A stretch of DNA of 64,000 bases from Methanogenium organophilum. GTDB taxonomy: Archaea > Halobacteriota > Methanomicrobia > Methanomicrobiales > Methanomicrobiaceae. Made by a program: the position numbers and the translations under genes. Shown here piece after piece: positions 27,177 to 35,626 of the stretch. Each line of letters begins with the position of its first letter. Position 1 is the first letter of the stretch. The notes under the pieces were generated by a model that saw nothing but the letters and a program-made list of their open reading frames with translations, was not told the origin of the DNA and made no database searches. Location of the stretch: assembly GCF_026684035.1 (NCBI RefSeq), contig NZ_CP113361.1, positions 620,001 through 684,000 of the forward strand. Reading direction: 5' to 3'.

Positions 27177-27713
27177 TCACTCCAATAAATCCTCACTATT
27201 TATATCCGGATACTCTGTAAACCGCTGACATTGGTCATTTCCGGCAGGAAAATCTTCCTGGAGTTCCGTAAAGAACGTGCGGACTGCATCCATATCCCCC
27301 CGTTCAAAGGCAGCACGGATTTCTGCCACATCTACTCCCCACTCTTCGAGGATGGAAATATGGCCCTCGATCTGCTCATTACGTTTTCGCTCACCAGTCT
27401 GGTCACGGCCACATTCACCGTCTCCGGACCCGGGGTCATGCTCTTCACCGGTACCGATTAGACCCTCATCCTGGAGTTCTTCCACCAGAATATGGATCGC
27501 ATCGGTGTCTCCCGATTCAAAGACAGCCTGTATTTCTGTTACATCTATACCCTGCTCTTCAAGAAGAACAAGACAATGCACCAGTAATTGATCCGGGTCA
27601 CTGACACTGTTTGTATCAGTGCCGGGACCTGCGCTCGCCGGGAAGATGACAAGTGCAGAGAGACAGAACGTCACGAAAAGGCCTGCCAGTAGTATCTTCG
27701 AATGTCTGATCAT
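27177..27713 (-). CDS. Unrecognised exported protein with an internal repeat
   Basis: A 178-residue protein with a signal peptide (hydrophobic stretch ending FPASAGPG). The body contains two copies of a roughly 34-residue helical unit: LLEEQGIDVTEIQAVFESGD-type near residues 45-80 and ILEEWGVDVAEIRAAFERGD-type near residues 115-150. Between them is an acidic linker of Gly/Asp/Glu residues. Each unit has an LEE-G-DV-EI-AFE-GD-DA pattern, like small helical hairpins seen in other methanogen secreted proteins. I set the start at MIRHSKIL, since GGAAG precedes it and a signal peptide follows; a longer frame upstream has no ribosome site. Function unknown. Confidence 0.6.
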   Translation of the reverse strand: MIRHSKILLAGLFVTFCLSALVIFPASAGPGTDTNSVSDPDQLLVHCLVLLEEQGIDVTEIQAVFESGDTDAIHILVEELQDEGLIGTGEEHDPGSGDGECGRDQTGERKRNEQIEGHISILEEWGVDVAEIRAAFERGDMDAVRTFFTELQEDFPAGNDQCQRFTEYPDINSEDLLE

Positions 27714-27928
27714 CTGTGAACTTCCTTTTTCTTTTTCATTGCCGGGTGTGCCGAACCGAAACATCTCGGACACATCCTGCTCTCTCCATACATCAGTCAG
27801 ACAAAGGATAAATGAACAAAATGATAATGATTGCACGACAAAACCGGACGGTTAAATTCATCCGCTCTGCGTTCATCAGCGGTGAAAAAAATAGTTTGCA
27901 GTATGGACTGCTCTGCTCTGCAAGATTA

Positions 27929-28516
27929 TCAGTTTTCGGCGTCTTTCTGTTCAGCCAGAAGGAACTCAAGAACCGTGCCCATCGCCTCATGCAGACGGGA
28001 TTCATCCGTTGCATACTGCTGGACTGCCTTATAGAGCATCACAATCGCTTCAAATCCGTACAGGTCGGCGGCATCCTCTGCAGTGAGGTCTTTTTTGTAT
28101 GAATCGACTAAAAAACCGTCACTGCTGTACATCAGTTCTGAGAATACACCGTCTTCCCCCAGCACAAGATACTGGTTGTCCACCTTCTTTGTCATGTTGT
28201 CCGGACGGTAGGGCAGAGGCTCAGTCTTTCCCAAAATCAGCATCTTCTGGTCAAAATAGACAGTATCATAGAGTTCTCCTTTCCCATCCCGTTTTCCCCG
28301 AACCATCATCATGAGACCCGCCTGGGGAACAATCTCTGCGGCATCCTTTGTCAGACGCACAATCATGGGCACTACCGCCGCATGCATCTCCGGGGAGAGG
28401 GCGTCGACCCCTTCTGTGCTCTTCTTTGCACAGGCAACTGCTGCCTGAAATCCTTCTTCAATCTTCTCCAGATCGCATGAACCCTGCATAGATGAATGAT
28501 TATTCAAAAGAAGCAT
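27929..28516 (-). CDS. Unrecognised cytoplasmic protein
   Basis: A 195-residue soluble protein with no signal or membrane segment. It is mixed alpha/beta, with a stretch of amphipathic helix (LEKIEEGFQAAVACAKK) followed by a beta section (KGELYDTVYFDQKMLILGKTEPLPYRP) and a helical C-terminus. No cofactor or metal motif is evident. GGGGAAG lies five bases before the first ATG, supporting this start. I cannot name its family. It is on the same strand as the exported protein but separated by about 215 bases. Confidence 0.6.
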   Translation of the reverse strand: MLLLNNHSSMQGSCDLEKIEEGFQAAVACAKKSTEGVDALSPEMHAAVVPMIVRLTKDAAEIVPQAGLMMMVRGKRDGKGELYDTVYFDQKMLILGKTEPLPYRPDNMTKKVDNQYLVLGEDGVFSELMYSSDGFLVDSYKKDLTAEDAADLYGFEAIVMLYKAVQQYATDESRLHEAMGTVLEFLLAEQKDAEN

Positions 28517-28585
28517 TAATTCTTCCCCAACATTAACCGGAAATCCGGAAAAATGAGTGATGAAAATGCCAGATCCAGAACCCGA

Positions 28586-29797
28586 TCAGAGTGGTTCAGC
28601 CAGCAGGTAATGGCGGCGGTGCCCGGTCACTTTTACCCGGAGACGGGTCCCCATGGCGATTTCAGTTGGAATGACAATATTCTGATAGGTGGCATCCCGT
28701 GCAATGACCGTCCCGTCCTTCTTCTGTTCGGTGACAAGCACCGGGAGTTCGCGCCCGATCCAGCGAAGATTCTCTTCATCATAGATCCGTTCGGTGAGGC
28801 GCGTGAGAGCACGGGACCGTTCTTTTTTCACCCAGTCAGGGAGATCACGGTGAAGGGCAGCAGGTGTCCCCTTCCTCATTGAGAAACGCGTGATGTTCAC
28901 CTTGGTCGGACGCACCCGGCTAATCATCTCAAGGGTTTCGTCAGACTCGCGGCATCGTTCTGTGGGATAACCTGCAATGATATCTGTTGACACACGCACA
29001 TCCGGAATCTCTTTGCGGAACGCCGCTACAATCGCCTCAAACTCTGCTGCTGTGTAACCGCGGTTCATGGATGCAAGGACCGCATCAGACCCCGACTGCA
29101 CCGGTAGATGCACAAACCCGAAGATCTTCTCGTGGGCAAATGCGGGCGCAAGTCGGTCAATGATCCGGCCCGCTGTCGCAGGATTCATCATCCCCACCCG
29201 GAGGCGGAAATCGCCCTTCGCACCGGCAATCTGCTCCAGCAGGTATGCTAAGTCCAGCCCGATGTCCATGCCCCATGCACTTACATCCTGACCGGTGAGC
29301 TGAATTTCATAGGCACCTCCTGCTGCAAGCCGCTCTACTTCTGAAACAATTGCGTCAGCGGAAAAACTCTTCAGTGGGCCGCGGGCCTGCCGGGTGATGC
29401 AGTACGCACATGACCCAAGGCAGCCGGTGCCTGTCTGGACGACACCCGTATGGGGGTCGGTCATCGCTCCTACCTCCGGGCATGTCCGATACATCTCCTC
29501 CGGCAAAATCAGGTGAAGAGTTGGATCGGTCTCAAGGAGGAGATTACGCTGCACCACCGGCATGCACCCCGTCACAACGATTTCTCTCCCGGCAAATGCA
29601 CGGATACGGCGCAGCATCGCCCGCTCGGTTGCCCCCACAACCGTGCAGGTGTTCAGGATAATGCACTCCGCTTCCTCAGCAGGCACCTGCACACATCCCT
29701 GCCGCTTTGCAACCGCGACAATCTTTTCCGTATCGGCGTGATTGAATGTACAGCCATATGATTCAACGTGGATGGTCTTGTCTCGAAGGGTGTCCAT
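28586..29797 (-). CDS. tRNA (N6-threonylcarbamoyladenosine) methylthiotransferase, MiaB/CDKAL1-like
   Basis: A radical-SAM enzyme of 403 residues that adds a methylthio group to t6A37 of ANN-decoding tRNAs (e-MtaB type). The N-terminal UPF0004 domain holds three cluster cysteines in ESYGCTFNHADTEK, ILNTCTVVGATERAML and VVTGCMPV. The radical-SAM motif is CLGSCAYCITRQARG (Cys-x3-Cys-x2-Cys). A C-terminal TRAM domain (ELPVLVTEQKKDGTVIARDATYQNIVIP) binds RNA. The archaeal length and the CAYC motif point to t6A rather than i6A as substrate, which is inferred. Confidence 0.92.
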   Translation of the reverse strand: MDTLRDKTIHVESYGCTFNHADTEKIVAVAKRQGCVQVPAEEAECIILNTCTVVGATERAMLRRIRAFAGREIVVTGCMPVVQRNLLLETDPTLHLILPEEMYRTCPEVGAMTDPHTGVVQTGTGCLGSCAYCITRQARGPLKSFSADAIVSEVERLAAGGAYEIQLTGQDVSAWGMDIGLDLAYLLEQIAGAKGDFRLRVGMMNPATAGRIIDRLAPAFAHEKIFGFVHLPVQSGSDAVLASMNRGYTAAEFEAIVAAFRKEIPDVRVSTDIIAGYPTERCRESDETLEMISRVRPTKVNITRFSMRKGTPAALHRDLPDWVKKERSRALTRLTERIYDEENLRWIGRELPVLVTEQKKDGTVIARDATYQNIVIPTEIAMGTRLRVKVTGHRRHYLLAEPL

Positions 29798-29824
29798 ATC
29801 TGCTCCGTTTCGTGGAATAACGTT

Positions 29825-30322
29825 TCACCGGCAGGGTGATAATGATGAGGATAGAGCAGTATCAAGATTTTTTTTCATGATAAGCCGGTCTTCCCCTTCT
29901 CCAAAATATGCAGATCTTATCTCTGTGACCATATAGCCGAGGGTGTCATATAAAGAGCGTGCCGGGAGATTTTCGGGATGGACTGAGAGATATAGTTCCC
30001 GGATCTCCAGAGCCGCAAAACGCTCTTCAAGGGCCTGCATCAGGGCACGCCCAATTCCCCGGCCACGATGGGACGGCAACACCCCGAGGCGGATGACCCA
30101 TGCCACGTTCCCGCCGGTTACCGGCGCACCGATGGCATATCCGCAGATCACATCATCACAGACGGCACAGAGAAATGTTCCCCCGTACAGAACCCCCGCC
30201 TGACGGACGAAGACTGCTCCCTCATAAGATTCGTGCTGCTCATCCCCGTTGAGGGTCCGGACAGCGCCAAAGTCATCGTCAGTATACTGCCGGATGGAAA
30301 AACCACGTTCTTCGGCCATCAT
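29825..30322 (-). CDS. GNAT family N-acetyltransferase (RimI-like)
   Basis: A 165-residue acetyl-CoA-dependent acetyltransferase. The acetyl-CoA motif is LGVLPSHRGRGIGRALMQALEE, followed by LYLSVHPENLPARSLYDTLGYMV, the RimI-type ending where the Tyr near LYDTLGY acts as general acid. The target is not predictable: protein N-termini or small amines. I start at MMAEERG, since GAGGAAG is four to five bases upstream and it lies 13 bases after aroC ends; an upstream extension would overlap aroC. It is the final gene of the aromatic amino acid operon, apparently a passenger. Confidence 0.83.
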   Translation of the reverse strand: MMAEERGFSIRQYTDDDFGAVRTLNGDEQHESYEGAVFVRQAGVLYGGTFLCAVCDDVICGYAIGAPVTGGNVAWVIRLGVLPSHRGRGIGRALMQALEERFAALEIRELYLSVHPENLPARSLYDTLGYMVTEIRSAYFGEGEDRLIMKKNLDTALSSSLSPCR

Positions 30323-30335
30323 CTTCTTCCTCAGG

Positions 30336-31343
30336 TTATCCACTCCGGGAGCGAAATCCCTGCACAATTGTCTGTTCGCAGAGGGCCTCTGTGAGAACAA
30401 GAGCCAGCATACTCTCTGCAACTACCCCTATCCGCGGCACAATACAGGAGTCATGCCGACCCTCAACGGTGACCATCGTATCTTTCAGATCCATCGTGAC
30501 GGTCTGCTGCGGTTGCGCGATAGACGGGGTCGGTTTCACCGCGATCCTCACAACAATGGGAGCGCCGGTCGAGATACCGCCAAGAATGCCGCCGGCGTTG
30601 TTGGATACATATCCGGCAGAGGTGATAGGGTCATTATGCTCAGAACCCCGCATCCGTGCTGCGGCAAACCCGGAGCCAATCTCCACACCTTTCACCGCAC
30701 CGATGGAGAACATCGCATGACCCAACTCCGCATCCAGTTTCCCGGCCGCAGGAGCCCCAAGCCCAGGAGGACAACCGGTGGCAGTCACTTCCAGAATGCC
30801 GCCAACCGAATCGTGCTCCCCTTTCGCACGAAGGATGACCTCTGCAAAACGGTCCGGGTCCGTCTCCCCGCCAACCTCACAGACTCTGCTATCAATGGTG
30901 ATCCCGCGGGTGGCAAGCACCTGCATTGCAAGAGCTCCGGCCATCACCCGTGAGACCGTCTCACGACCGGAACTTCTGCCGCCACCCCGGTGGTCCCGGT
31001 AGCCATACTTCTGGTGATAGGCAAGGTCGGCATGACCCGGCCGGGCAGTATCACGAAGAGTGTCATATGCACTGCTCTGCGCGTCACGATTGCGCACGAT
31101 CATCGCAACAGGCATACCGGTTGTCTCCCCCTGGAAGATACCCGAGAGGATCTCCACCTCATCCGCTTCATCACGTGGTGTGGAGAGCGGGCTCTTACCG
31201 GGCCGTCGTCGTTCCATCAGGGGTTTCAGGTGTTCTGTACCAAAGGGCACCTCCGGCGGGCAGCCGTCAACAACCACACCCAGTGCCGGCCCGTGACTCT
31301 CACCAAACATCGTGCAACGAAAATATCGTCCAAAGGTATTCAT
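30336..31343 (-). CDS. aroC: Chorismate synthase
   Basis: Converts EPSP to chorismate using reduced flavin. The 335 residues match archaeal AroC (often slightly shorter than the bacterial form). Family signatures: GRYFRCTMFGESHGPALGVVVDGCPPEVPF at the start, then ARPGHADLAYHQKYGYRDHRGGGRSSGRETVSRV, and the end signature RHDSCIVPRIGVVAESMLALVL. The start overlaps the aroKE stop by four bases. Confidence 0.96.
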   Translation of the reverse strand: MNTFGRYFRCTMFGESHGPALGVVVDGCPPEVPFGTEHLKPLMERRRPGKSPLSTPRDEADEVEILSGIFQGETTGMPVAMIVRNRDAQSSAYDTLRDTARPGHADLAYHQKYGYRDHRGGGRSSGRETVSRVMAGALAMQVLATRGITIDSRVCEVGGETDPDRFAEVILRAKGEHDSVGGILEVTATGCPPGLGAPAAGKLDAELGHAMFSIGAVKGVEIGSGFAAARMRGSEHNDPITSAGYVSNNAGGILGGISTGAPIVVRIAVKPTPSIAQPQQTVTMDLKDTMVTVEGRHDSCIVPRIGVVAESMLALVLTEALCEQTIVQGFRSRSG

Positions 31344-32722
31344 TCCAGTATCTCCCGTATTAATGCAGCTTCAGCAGCAACGCCGGTGAAAAGGCGCATC
31401 TGTTCCTGCGCCTGGTGCACAAACATTTCCGTGCCCCGGATACACCGGCAGCCTGCGTGCCGTGCATTCCGGAGAAGTTCTGTCTCAGGCGGGGTGTAGA
31501 CCAGGTCAAAGACTGTCTGGTGCGCCCGGAGGGCATTAGCCTCAAGAACCGTCCCTTCACGTCCCTCCATCCCCACCGGGGTTGCGTTCACAATCACATC
31601 TGTTTCCTCCGGATCATATGCATCCGGGGTCCCGTATTCACATCCAAAGTGGTTGGCAATCCTTTGGGCCCGTTCCGGGGTCCGGTTCAGCACCGTGACG
31701 TCCATCCCGAGGTCCTGCAGGGCATATACTGCCGCACGGGCCGCCCCGCCGGCCCCGAATACCACCGCATGACCGGCCATAACGCCTGCAAGCGGCTGCC
31801 GGATACCCACCCAGTCGGTATTTGCACCGACAACCCGGTCGCCGCACCGGACCACCGTGTTCACTGCACCAATCGAATGAGCATCTGCGGTGATCTCATC
31901 ACAGTATTGCATCACATCCGACTTGAACGGAATGGTCACAGAGAGGCCCTTCAGCCCCGCCGACCGCACCGCAGTCATGATATCATCCAGCACCGGCCAT
32001 TCAATACGGGTATAGACACCGTCCACCCCGCAGGCGGCGAAGAGGGCGGTAAAGAGTTCCGGGCTCCTGCTGTGCAGGCAGGGATTTCCGATGACTGCAT
32101 AGAGACCATGGAGGGGCATGCCTGCTGTACCGCAGAGGCGTTCCTCCACGGTCCGCCATTCACGTCTCTCCATCCGGGTCTGCTCCAGAAACGCAACAAA
32201 CTCCCTGCAGAATGCAGGCGACTGCCGTTCCTCCATGAATTCCGTAATCTGGCGAACAACCATCTCCGGCGGGATATTCCCGGTATTAAAGCAGAGATCT
32301 GCTGCTCCCCGGTAGAGGGGCAGTCGAACCGTTCGTACTGTAGCTGTCTCCTCGGCATGGGAAAGCCCCGTTAACGGGGGGCGGGTGCCCCCTGCTGTTC
32401 GCGCCGCAAGGACAGACGAATCCGCATCGAGAAACACTGTCAGACTGCCTGCACGGAGTGCCTGCACATTACTGCTTCTGAGGACAGCACCCCCGCCCGT
32501 TGCAACCACCACACCGTCCGGCGGCAGTGACCGGATAGCAGCAGTTTCGGCGTCACGAAATGCAGGTTCGCCCCGTTGTGTGAAGATGTCAGGGATAGAG
32601 ATGCCTTCTGTCTCCTCCACGACACCATCGGTGTCCAGAAACCGCCAGCCCATCCTATCAGCAAGAAGAGCACCAATGGTTGTCTTCCCGCTGCCACGCG
32701 GACCGATGAGAACGATTCTCAT
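31340..32722 (-). CDS. Bifunctional shikimate kinase / shikimate dehydrogenase
   Basis: A 460-residue fusion. Residues 1-165 are a bacterial P-loop shikimate kinase (GPRGSGKTT at residues 7-15, FLDTDGVVEE, FRDAET, VVATGGGAV, RPPLTG). Residues about 206-460 are shikimate dehydrogenase AroE (YAVIGNPCLHSRSPEL, VTIPFKSDV with the catalytic Lys, NTDWVGI, VFGAGGAARAAVYAL, VLNRTPERA for NADP). The two parts are joined by about 40 residues without a stop. The chemistry is NADPH reduction of 3-dehydroshikimate and phosphorylation of shikimate. Most archaea use a GHMP-type shikimate kinase, so the P-loop type is unusual. It overlaps aroA and aroC by four bases on each side. Confidence 0.92.
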   Translation of the reverse strand: MRIVLIGPRGSGKTTIGALLADRMGWRFLDTDGVVEETEGISIPDIFTQRGEPAFRDAETAAIRSLPPDGVVVATGGGAVLRSSNVQALRAGSLTVFLDADSSVLAARTAGGTRPPLTGLSHAEETATVRTVRLPLYRGAADLCFNTGNIPPEMVVRQITEFMEERQSPAFCREFVAFLEQTRMERREWRTVEERLCGTAGMPLHGLYAVIGNPCLHSRSPELFTALFAACGVDGVYTRIEWPVLDDIMTAVRSAGLKGLSVTIPFKSDVMQYCDEITADAHSIGAVNTVVRCGDRVVGANTDWVGIRQPLAGVMAGHAVVFGAGGAARAAVYALQDLGMDVTVLNRTPERAQRIANHFGCEYGTPDAYDPEETDVIVNATPVGMEGREGTVLEANALRAHQTVFDLVYTPPETELLRNARHAGCRCIRGTEMFVHQAQEQMRLFTGVAAEAALIREILE

Positions 32723-33990
32723 ATCATCCCTCCTTCGCGGAGTGCATCCCAGAAACCAGGATACGATTTATGAACGCATCCGGGATTCATAATGCCCACA
32801 TCGCCCCGTTTCAGGGCAACCACGGCAGCGCTCATCGCCGTCCGGTGGTCGTCCTCCGGATCAATGATGCCGCCGCCCGGCAGTTTTCCGGGGATAATCG
32901 TAACCGTATCATCCGTCAGTTTCGTCTCCGCCCCGCCAAGGGCTGCAATCCGGACCACCGCATCAAGACGATTACTCTCCTTTATTTTCAGGTTCCGTAC
33001 ACCCGTGATCGTGGTCGGCCCACGGGCAAAGGGTGCGACTGCGGCAAGTGTCAGAACAACATCCGGTGCGTCTCCCATAGCTACGGCAATGCCTTTCAGG
33101 TCGCCGTCTGATGCAACTGTAACAGAATTTGTACCTTCTGTCACCCGGCAGCCCATCTCTGAAAGCAGACGGAGAAAGACCCTGTCTCCCTGACAGGACG
33201 CAGGGTTCAGATGGGTGACCTCCACGGTTCCCGTACATACCGCAGCAATGGCAAAGAAGTATGAGGCAGAGGAGTAGTCTCCTTCCACGGTGTAATCTGC
33301 CGGTGAATACCCTTCCGGAGAGACAGTAAAGCGCCGGTACCCGTCCCTCTTCACGGGGACACCAAAAGCGGCCATCACATCAGCAGTAATGTCGAGATAC
33401 GTGCGTGACGCCGGCTCGCCGGGGGTGGTAATCACCGTGTCCTCTGTACCGCAGGGCGCTGCCATCAGCGCAGACGAGAGAAACTGGCTACTTGCAGAGG
33501 CATCAATCTCCAGATGCCCTCCCCGGAATACCCCGTCCACGCAGACAGGGGGATAGCCGGCTTTCTTCAGATACCTAACCTCCCCTCCCACAGTGTTCAG
33601 TGCATCCACCAGGGGTGCAACCGGCCGCTCCTGCATCCGCGGGCTTCCGGTCAGGCATACCGGCCCGTCTGCAAGAAGCACCAGGGAGAGGAGTAAACGC
33701 ATGGATGTCCCGGAATTGTGGCAATCGATGGTGCATCCCGTCGGTGCGTGAAATGCCCCTCCGGTGCCTTCCACTACATAGTCACCGTCATCTGTGAGAG
33801 AAATCTCCGCACCAAGCTGTCGGAGGGCGGAGACTGTCACCCCGGCATCCTCTGCATGCAGTGGACGGGAGATGACAGACCTGCCGTCTGCACATGCGGC
33901 CGCAATGAGCGCGCGGTGGGTAAAACTTTTCGAGGGCGGTGCTGCAATACAACCATCAATCCCCGAAACGGCAGGCAGGTGCAGGCTCAT
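32719..33990 (-). CDS. aroA: 3-phosphoshikimate 1-carboxyvinyltransferase (EPSP synthase)
   Basis: Transfers the enolpyruvyl group from PEP to shikimate-3-phosphate. The 423 residues show the two-lobed fold. Motifs: PPSKSFTHRALIAAACADG at the start, HNSGTSMRLLLSL, SASSQFLSSALMAAP, DYSSASYFFAIAAV, and LKIKESNRLDAV followed by DHRTAMSAAVVAL. The genes on both sides overlap by four bases. Confidence 0.96.
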   Translation of the reverse strand: MSLHLPAVSGIDGCIAAPPSKSFTHRALIAAACADGRSVISRPLHAEDAGVTVSALRQLGAEISLTDDGDYVVEGTGGAFHAPTGCTIDCHNSGTSMRLLLSLVLLADGPVCLTGSPRMQERPVAPLVDALNTVGGEVRYLKKAGYPPVCVDGVFRGGHLEIDASASSQFLSSALMAAPCGTEDTVITTPGEPASRTYLDITADVMAAFGVPVKRDGYRRFTVSPEGYSPADYTVEGDYSSASYFFAIAAVCTGTVEVTHLNPASCQGDRVFLRLLSEMGCRVTEGTNSVTVASDGDLKGIAVAMGDAPDVVLTLAAVAPFARGPTTITGVRNLKIKESNRLDAVVRIAALGGAETKLTDDTVTIIPGKLPGGGIIDPEDDHRTAMSAAVVALKRGDVGIMNPGCVHKSYPGFWDALREGGMI

Positions 33991-34790
33991 ACGCCTTCCC
34001 CCAGTCTGCCGTACCAGCCAAGGTCTTTGACGGATGCAATCCCTCCGACTGCCTCCAGCGCTTCCGTAAGTCCGGGGGCGATCTCCACATCGACAAAGAA
34101 GATGTAGTTCCCCATGCCCCGTTTGGACGGACGGGACTCAATACGGGTCAGGTTGAGACCCTGCCTGTCAAACACGCCCAGCAGCTCATACAGGAGGCCC
34201 GGACGGTCAGTGGCTGGATCAATGATCAGCGAACATTTGCCCGTCTCCGGCCGGGTTTGCGGGCGCCGCGTGGATATGCGCAGAAACCGCGTGGTATTGT
34301 TCCCTGTGTTCTGCACATCGCGCTCTCGCAGGGGCAACCCAGCCATACGGGCGGCGGCCTCGGTCGTAATAGCACCGCTACCGGGATGGGCGGCGGCCAT
34401 TGCGGCGCTCGCGCTGTTGCTCTCCGTATGGATGACCGCCACCCCCAGCCGGTCAATGAATTTCAGACACTGGTCATGCGCCTGCGGATGAGCATAGAGG
34501 GTGGTGATCTCCGCTGCGGGCACGGTTGCGGCAAAATGGTGATGTATTGAGAGATATGCCTCACCAGTGATCACAACCGTGAATCGGGAGAGTCCGTCCA
34601 TCACCGGCCCGACTGCACCGGCGTCACTGTTCTCCACCGGCACAACACCGTCACATCGGCCTTCTGTTACCGCCCGGAAGACATCCGTCACTGTAGGTAA
34701 GAGGAGAATGTCATCACTGTCCTCATCGCTAAGAAGGCGGGCCATCTCGTGGCTGAACGTGCCTTCCGGCCCCAGACAACAGAGACTCAT
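33987..34790 (-). CDS. pheA: Prephenate dehydratase
   Basis: Converts prephenate to phenylpyruvate for phenylalanine. The 267 residues have the periplasmic-binding-like catalytic domain (YLGPEGTFSHEMA in the form CLGPEGTFSH, GVVPVENSDAGAVG, the active-site Thr-Arg-Phe in NNTTRFLRI). A C-terminal ACT domain (GLLYELLGVFDRQGLNLTRIESRPSK) carries the ESRP feedback-binding motif, so feedback inhibition by phenylalanine is likely. No fused chorismate mutase is present. Confidence 0.95.
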   Translation of the reverse strand: MSLCCLGPEGTFSHEMARLLSDEDSDDILLLPTVTDVFRAVTEGRCDGVVPVENSDAGAVGPVMDGLSRFTVVITGEAYLSIHHHFAATVPAAEITTLYAHPQAHDQCLKFIDRLGVAVIHTESNSASAAMAAAHPGSGAITTEAAARMAGLPLRERDVQNTGNNTTRFLRISTRRPQTRPETGKCSLIIDPATDRPGLLYELLGVFDRQGLNLTRIESRPSKRGMGNYIFFVDVEIAPGLTEALEAVGGIASVKDLGWYGRLGEGV

Positions 34791-35626
34791 TTCTCAACCA
34801 GCCCCTGTATCAGCCGGTTTGTTGTCTCCATGGACTCCGGGATGACTGGTGCAAAAAATGCAGAATTTTCCTGGAAGAATGCGGCAAACCCGTTCTGATC
34901 GCGGGTGTAGACAATCTCCTGCAGACGTGCTGCGGCACTGGAAAACGCCGTCACCACCTCCCGCACCTCAGGATTGTCCTGGAGGATAGGGCCGTAGAGA
35001 TCTGCGTCCTGTCCCAGAATTCTCCCGATAATTGCGGTCTCGATCTGGTATATGGGACTCTGGTACCGGAGGAGTTCCGCCGGTGCGGCACCGACATTTC
35101 GCATCGTCTCCGCGACAACAAGCGTGGAGAAGTGCATCAGACCCTGGATGACCGCCATCATCCGGTCATGCTCTGCTGCGGTTGCAACCGTTACCCGGGC
35201 TCCCTGCCGGGAGAGAAGCCCCATGATCTCATCACCTGCGGCGGGCATACACCGGGCGGGCACTGCGATCACCGTCTGGCCCTCCAGTGACGAAACACCC
35301 GGCCCAAACATCGGGTGCAGACCCAATACCTGTGCGGGTGTCGCAAGCATGGCCTCCATCGCCCCCTGCTTTATTGAGGTGAGGTCACAGAGAATCTGGC
35401 CTCCGGAGAGAAACGGGGCAATATCATTGATGACTGCCACCGTATCACGGATAGGGACAGAGACCACAACAATGCGTGCCTGCTGTGCACAGTCACGTGC
35501 AGAAAGCGGCGTGGTGCGCCCGGAAACAATGACCCGGTAGCCTTCTTTTTCGAAGATATCACGGAAGAACTGCCCCATAGCACCTCTGCCACCGATGATG
35601 CCCACGGTATTGTCGTCAGGTTTCAC
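34787..35626 (-). CDS. tyrA: Prephenate dehydrogenase
   Basis: An NAD(P)-dependent enzyme of 279 residues that makes 4-hydroxyphenylpyruvate for tyrosine. The nucleotide-binding loop is VGIIGGRGAMGQFF. The family motifs VVVSVPIRDT, LCDLTSIKQ and GLHPMFGPG follow; the HPMFGPG His is catalytic in TyrA. I choose the GTG at 35626 (VKPDDNTVG) because GGAG lies seven bases before it and the start then overlaps the end of the DHQ-synthase gene by a few bases; an upstream ATG (35683) would read far into that gene and add a non-conserved head. Confidence 0.88.
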   Translation of the reverse strand: MKPDDNTVGIIGGRGAMGQFFRDIFEKEGYRVIVSGRTTPLSARDCAQQARIVVVSVPIRDTVAVINDIAPFLSGGQILCDLTSIKQGAMEAMLATPAQVLGLHPMFGPGVSSLEGQTVIAVPARCMPAAGDEIMGLLSRQGARVTVATAAEHDRMMAVIQGLMHFSTLVVAETMRNVGAAPAELLRYQSPIYQIETAIIGRILGQDADLYGPILQDNPEVREVVTAFSSAAARLQEIVYTRDQNGFAAFFQENSAFFAPVIPESMETTNRLIQGLVEK

